Source: Herbidospora yilanensis (lineage in GTDB: Bacteria > Actinomycetota > Actinomycetes > Streptosporangiales > Streptosporangiaceae). Taken from it: a stretch of 64,000 nt of DNA. This document shows, in pieces, positions 60,322 through 64,000 of the stretch. A program made the position numbers and the translations under genes. The stretch is taken from NCBI RefSeq assembly GCF_001570565.1, contig NZ_BBXE01000032.1, positions 105,799 to 169,798 on the forward strand, in the 5' to 3' direction. How positions within the stretch are numbered: position 1 is the first letter of the stretch; each line of letters starts with the position of its first letter. Under the pieces are notes generated by a model, which was not told the origin of the DNA, made no database searches, and saw only the letters and a program-made list of their open reading frames with translations.

Positions 60322-60950
60322 CAGTTCTCCTGACTGTCAGTTCTGTTCGCCGGCGGCGATTCGCGTCTGGTTCTCTGCGCCAACAGACGAGAACACGCCA
60401 GGAGTCATTGCCGGAACGGTGCGGCAACGGCGTGTCTTGATTCTTGGGCTTCCTGTCCGGTTCGCTGGAAACTCGATCGCTGTCGTAGTGGCGACGCTCG
60501 ACGGCCCGGCCGACGCTGGGCTTGACCCGTGACGGACATCTGAGATCAGGGGGACGTGATCGCGGTGTTGAAGCGATCCCGGCCTGACGGAGGCTCCGAT
60601 GTGCCCCGCGTTGGGTGAAGTCGGATAGCCGCACCGGTGACGATGGCCGACGACCAGCACCCGGACGGCACAGACCGTCTTCCTCGCGTGATTCCCCTGG
60701 ACGCTCCAGAGCGCAATAGAGACCTCTTTTACGTCGACAGGTGGGGTGCCGGTCGAGCACGGCGAACCCGACCAGGTCGAAGGGTCCCGGCGAACGCTGG
60801 CGCGCGAGCCGTACCGCCAGAGCACCTCACCAGCCGGTGGGCCCCGGCGCGGTTGACCGGCGGGAGTCGGCCAGCCAGGTGGCCGCCCCGCCGGGCCTGG
60901 GATGGTCGCCCCGCCCACCGTCATCAGCACTGCGCGTCGTGGTTAGGCGG
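60322..60950. other. 629-base stretch without a recognisable gene
   Basis: Both strands have open frames, but none shows consistent codon bias, a ribosome site plus start, or a known domain. It holds the promoter of the secreted protein and the 3' end of the large DUF6493-like gene region. Some segments could be decayed mobile DNA, but I cannot show it. Confidence 0.3.
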
Positions 60951-63900
60951 TCATGACCCGGCTCCGGTGAGCTGGGCGTGGAGGCGCTTGCATTCGTGGA
61001 CGAAGCGGATCGTGCGGCGGCTCTTCGCGAAGTCAGCGACGACCGGGATCTCCCCGCGCGCACCCGTCCACCGGGCCACCTCGGTGGCGAAGGCGACCAG
61101 TTCGGCCTGCGGGACGGTGATGCGGCGGCCTTCGCCGAAGAACTCCGGCAGCATGGCGCGCAACATCCGCCACACCTCGTGGTGGCCGCCCGCCTCGGCC
61201 AGATCGGTCAGGGCCCTGATCACGGGCCGGGTCTCCAGCCAGGTGTCGCGGATCAGCAGCGCGAGCTGCCGGCCCATCGTCTCGGCGGGCAGGTCGCCCC
61301 GCGCGGCCATGCGCAGGACCAGCGGGATCGTCTGGGCCGGCTCCGCGCCGAGCAGATAGGCGACGATCAACGCCGTCGCGTCGCCCAGGGGGCCGTCGGC
61401 GGCGACCATCCGGGAGACCTCGTGCTGGCCCACGCTCGTGGTCCAGTAGGTGCGGAACGTGAAGGGCAGGAAGTTGACCGCCACGACCTCCCGGTGGGAC
61501 GGCAACATGGCGGGCCAGGCGGCCATCGCCCCGCCCTTCTCGTCGTCGGTCCACTCGAACGGCTGGCGCAGCGCCACTTCGTCGATGAGGCGGACGCCCG
61601 TGGGCGTGGCCCGGAGCACGGGCGTCAGCCGGCCCTCGCCGGATTCGGTCGTCTGCGGCCATGCGGCGCCGCACTCCGGGTCGGGCATGCCCTCCCCGGC
61701 CAGCCAGGCGGCGACCTGTCGTGCGGCGGCCGACTCGATCGCGGCGGCGCGTGCGGCTTCGGCCGGGTGGCTGCCCCTCGGGAGCCGGAGCAGCGCCTGG
61801 GCCAGGTCGGCTTCCGGCGGCTCGCGGCCCGCGGCGGCACAGGTCTCCAGGCGGTCGACCAGCACGGCGGGGTCGAGGTGGCCGCGCAACCAGGTGGGGG
61901 TGGCCAGCAGCACGGGCGGCAGCGTGCCGGCGCGGAGGGCGTCGAGGATCTCGGCGTAACGGTGCAGCAGGAAGTCGTGGAGCGGGGAGAGCATGTTCGG
62001 GTGCGGAAGCAGGTGCTGCCGCCGCCATTCCTCCGCCTCGGGGAGCGGGTCGGGCTGGAAGGAGCGCCGCCGGGCCGGGAAGTAGATCACCGTCACCGCG
62101 ACACACGGCTCGTCGTCGCCCGGCGGGGGCACCGGGCCACCCGCGCGCATCGCCTCGATCCGGCCGGGGTGGACGCCGAGTTCCGCCATCCGGTCGTAGA
62201 CGCCGTCCATGACGAAGTCGGGCATCGTGTCCCCGACCTCGGCGTCCTTCTCTTCGTCGTCGTCGAAACGGTGCCACGACATCTCGGCGACGCCGACGAC
62301 CGGCTCTTCGACGGGTTTCCCGGTGAGGGAGACCCAGCCGTTCGAGCAGGGGATCTTCTCGCCGTTCTCGCGGGCCTCGGCCATGGACGGGCCCTCGTCG
62401 CTCGTCCAGGTGACGAAGATGGACCGCACGGGGGCGTCGTCGTCCAGGTAGTGGCCCCGCTGCGGGCTTCCGAAGCTGAAGGTGATTCCCCGGTGCACCC
62501 GTTCCGGCAGAACGATCTCCGCGCCCCGCGTCACGGCGAGCACCTGCGTCGAGTAGCTCTCACCTTCCCAGAACCGCTCCGGCCCGAGCGGCGGCACCAC
62601 CGGCACGCTGCCGGGTGAGATCAGCTCGGCGGCCAGCGCCGTCTGCCACGCGTCGACGCTGGTGCGCCGGTCGCCGCCCTGCCAGTAGCGGGACTGCTGC
62701 TCGACGTAGGGCGTGAGCTCGCGGCGCAGGTCCGCCCGGTCGGCGCGGATCCCGGCGACGAAGGCGGCCAGCCAGCGCTCCAGGCGGATCCACTCGTCGA
62801 GGCCGGAGGGCACGATCGACGGCTCGGGGAACGGCTTGGCCTCCGGCGGCTCCGGGAGCGGCGGGAACTCCTTGTGCTCCAGCAGGTCCTCGACCGGGAT
62901 CTCCCCGCCGAACTGCGTCGCCAGCGCGGAGCCGAGCCCGGCGGGCAGTTCGGGGATCGCCGCCAGGAACGCCTCGGCGTGACCCGCGAGCGGGCCGGCG
63001 TGCTTCATGGTCAGCTCGGCCGCGCGGTTGCGCACGTCGAAGGACTTGTGCGCGTACGCCATCGTCAGCGCGGTGACGAAATCCCCGGCACGCTCAGGGA
63101 TGGCCCGGATCGTCTGGTCCGTCCAGCGCAGCCCCAGAGCGGCGAGCTTGGCCTCGGCGCGGAAGGTCAGCGCCTCCACCGCCTCGACCAGGTCGGCGTG
63201 GTCGAGCGGCAGCGCCGTGCGTACCTGCGCGGCGGCCAGTTCGGCGACCGGACCCGGAGCCGACGGCAGCAGGCGCAGGTAGTCGCGCACGCGGGGCGCC
63301 GACTCGGCGGGCGTGGGGTCGAGAAGCGTGTGCAGCCGGACGAAGAACCGCAGGTCCTGCGCGTCGCCGCCGCGCAGGAAACGGCTCACGCACCCGTCGA
63401 GTGCCTGGTCTCTGGGCAGTTCGCGAACGGCGGCGGCCAGCCAGTGGGTCGGCTCGGGCTCCAGCCTCTCCTCCCGGAGGGCGCGGCCCGCGCCGTCGGC
63501 GTCGAAGACGCGGGGCAGCAGAACGGGGGCCAGCGGGTCGTCGGCCACACCCGGCTCGGACAACCACGCGGCGACCAGCGGGTCGTGGCCGGGCGGCACC
63601 GCGCCGGACTCGCGCAGCAGCGCCACGGCCAGCGGCGCGATGCGGTCACCGGGCCGCCGGATCCGCTGGGCCAGCCGGACGGCGACCTCGCGCCGCCACT
63701 CCGGCGGCCGGGTGGCCGCCACCCGGCACACCAGGTCGACGTCGATGGGGGCGGCCCAGCGGCGGGTGACGTCGCGGCCGGTCATCCACGTCACGGCGGC
63801 GGCCGGGCCGTAGATCACGCCGGCCCCGGCCAGCAGCACCATGGTGGCGTCGAGCGGCTCGTCGCGGGCGCGCGAGTCCTTGACCAGACCGGGCAGGTGG

Positions 63901-64000
63901 CCGCCCAGCTCGGCGCGCTCCCCTTCGGTGAGCGTGACCAGCCGCTCGGCCAGCCGGGTGGTCGACCTGCCGGTGAGCAGGTGGGAGATCTCCGCCAGAA
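60951..64000 (-). CDS. very large DUF6493-like protein (N-terminus outside window)
   Basis: The frame is open from the window edge to TGA at 60951, giving at least 1015 residues. It is soluble, Trp/Arg/Glu-rich, with alpha-helical HEAT-like stretches in the first half and a beta-rich middle (about FARRRS, FRTYWTTSVGQHEV near the end). The layout resembles actinobacterial DUF6493 proteins, which I recall next to SWIM-zinc-finger, MoxR-AAA and VWA genes of a putative NTP-dependent conflict system. Those partners would lie beyond the window. No catalytic motif is evident. Confidence 0.7.
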   Translation of the reverse strand, partial: LAEISHLLTGRSTTRLAERLVTLTEGERAELGGHLPGLVKDSRARDEPLDATMVLLAGAGVIYGPAAAVTWMTGRDVTRRWAAPIDVDLVCRVAATRPPEWRREVAVRLAQRIRRPGDRIAPLAVALLRESGAVPPGHDPLVAAWLSEPGVADDPLAPVLLPRVFDADGAGRALREERLEPEPTHWLAAAVRELPRDQALDGCVSRFLRGGDAQDLRFFVRLHTLLDPTPAESAPRVRDYLRLLPSAPGPVAELAAAQVRTALPLDHADLVEAVEALTFRAEAKLAALGLRWTDQTIRAIPERAGDFVTALTMAYAHKSFDVRNRAAELTMKHAGPLAGHAEAFLAAIPELPAGLGSALATQFGGEIPVEDLLEHKEFPPLPEPPEAKPFPEPSIVPSGLDEWIRLERWLAAFVAGIRADRADLRRELTPYVEQQSRYWQGGDRRTSVDAWQTALAAELISPGSVPVVPPLGPERFWEGESYSTQVLAVTRGAEIVLPERVHRGITFSFGSPQRGHYLDDDAPVRSIFVTWTSDEGPSMAEARENGEKIPCSNGWVSLTGKPVEEPVVGVAEMSWHRFDDDEEKDAEVGDTMPDFVMDGVYDRMAELGVHPGRIEAMRAGGPVPPPGDDEPCVAVTVIYFPARRRSFQPDPLPEAEEWRRQHLLPHPNMLSPLHDFLLHRYAEILDALRAGTLPPVLLATPTWLRGHLDPAVLVDRLETCAAAGREPPEADLAQALLRLPRGSHPAEAARAAAIESAAARQVAAWLAGEGMPDPECGAAWPQTTESGEGRLTPVLRATPTGVRLIDEVALRQPFEWTDDEKGGAMAAWPAMLPSHREVVAVNFLPFTFRTYWTTSVGQHEVSRMVAADGPLGDATALIVAYLLGAEPAQTIPLVLRMAARGDLPAETMGRQLALLIRDTWLETRPVIRALTDLAEAGGHHEVWRMLRAMLPEFFGEGRRITVPQAELVAFATEVARWTGARGEIPVVADFAKSRRTIRFVHECKRLHAQLTGAGS

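Noticed and set aside
60637..61359. Plus-strand frame of 240 codons in the gap before the DUF6493-like gene
   Set aside because: Second half is antisense to that gene; first half lacks codon bias and any domain.

Overview
The window is very GC-rich DNA (third codon positions almost all G or C) with frequent GTG starts and many 4-base ATGA/GTGA gene overlaps. Regulators are of TetR, MarR, WYL, GntR and ECF types, and there are large secreted Ser/Pro-linker proteins. This points to a filamentous actinomycete chromosome; a Streptosporangiaceae/Thermomonosporaceae-type genome is my best guess, from general gene content only. I see no rRNA, tRNA, CRISPR array or intact mobile element. About 53 protein genes are supported, plus several decayed fragments.

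Layout. 1-3711: tail of an HSL-type esterase and a carbohydrate ABC importer (binding lipoprotein and two permeases, no ATPase), ending in a broken downstream gene. 3902-5762: TetR repressor divergent from a cytochrome P450. 5770-8292: arsenic and organoarsenical resistance cluster (arsI against arsR, an aquaporin-like channel, arsC and an ArsN-like acetyltransferase). 8395-12009: NAD-dependent reductase/MarR pair, epoxide hydrolase and WYL regulator. 12085-22939: a degradation island with an M20 amidohydrolase, two MFS transporters, a double AsnC regulator, L-serine dehydratase, a metal-dependent amidohydrolase, an alpha/beta hydrolase, a crotonase-like enzyme and a TetR regulator. A relic of an imidazolonepropionase-like gene lies inside it, and an IS3-type transposase relic lies just after it.

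23193-31796: secreted sugar dehydrogenase with a cellulose-binding-type module; a giant P-type ATPase with a degenerate second ATPase half; small putative membrane proteins next to it; and a RidA protein. 31827-42735: two DesK/NarL-type two-component systems, a secreted lipase-like hydrolase, a MerR/CPBP-protease pair, a membrane protein and a large secreted repeat protein. 42752-48777: ECF sigma factor with a membrane partner, methyltransferase, TetR with a near-perfect 28-bp palindromic operator, FAD monooxygenase and a secreted esterase.

48793-59606: a catabolic locus under a GntR/FCD regulator. It has a complete ABC importer with two different ATPases, an aldehyde dehydrogenase, an iron-type alcohol dehydrogenase, a DJ-1/PfpI protein and a meta-cleavage-type hydrolase. 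The likely logic is uptake of a small polyol or similar carbon source, then alcohol to aldehyde to acid oxidation. One of the two ATPases has lost its switch histidine, which suggests an asymmetric ATPase heterodimer. 59812-64000: a small secreted four-cysteine protein, about 630 bases without a recognisable gene, and the C-terminal 1,000 or so residues of a very large DUF6493-like protein that runs off the window.

The most interesting items are the asymmetric ATPase pair, the P-type ATPase with its pseudo-half and neighbouring small membrane proteins, the organoarsenical cluster with an unfused channel and reductase, and the large DUF6493-like protein at the right edge.
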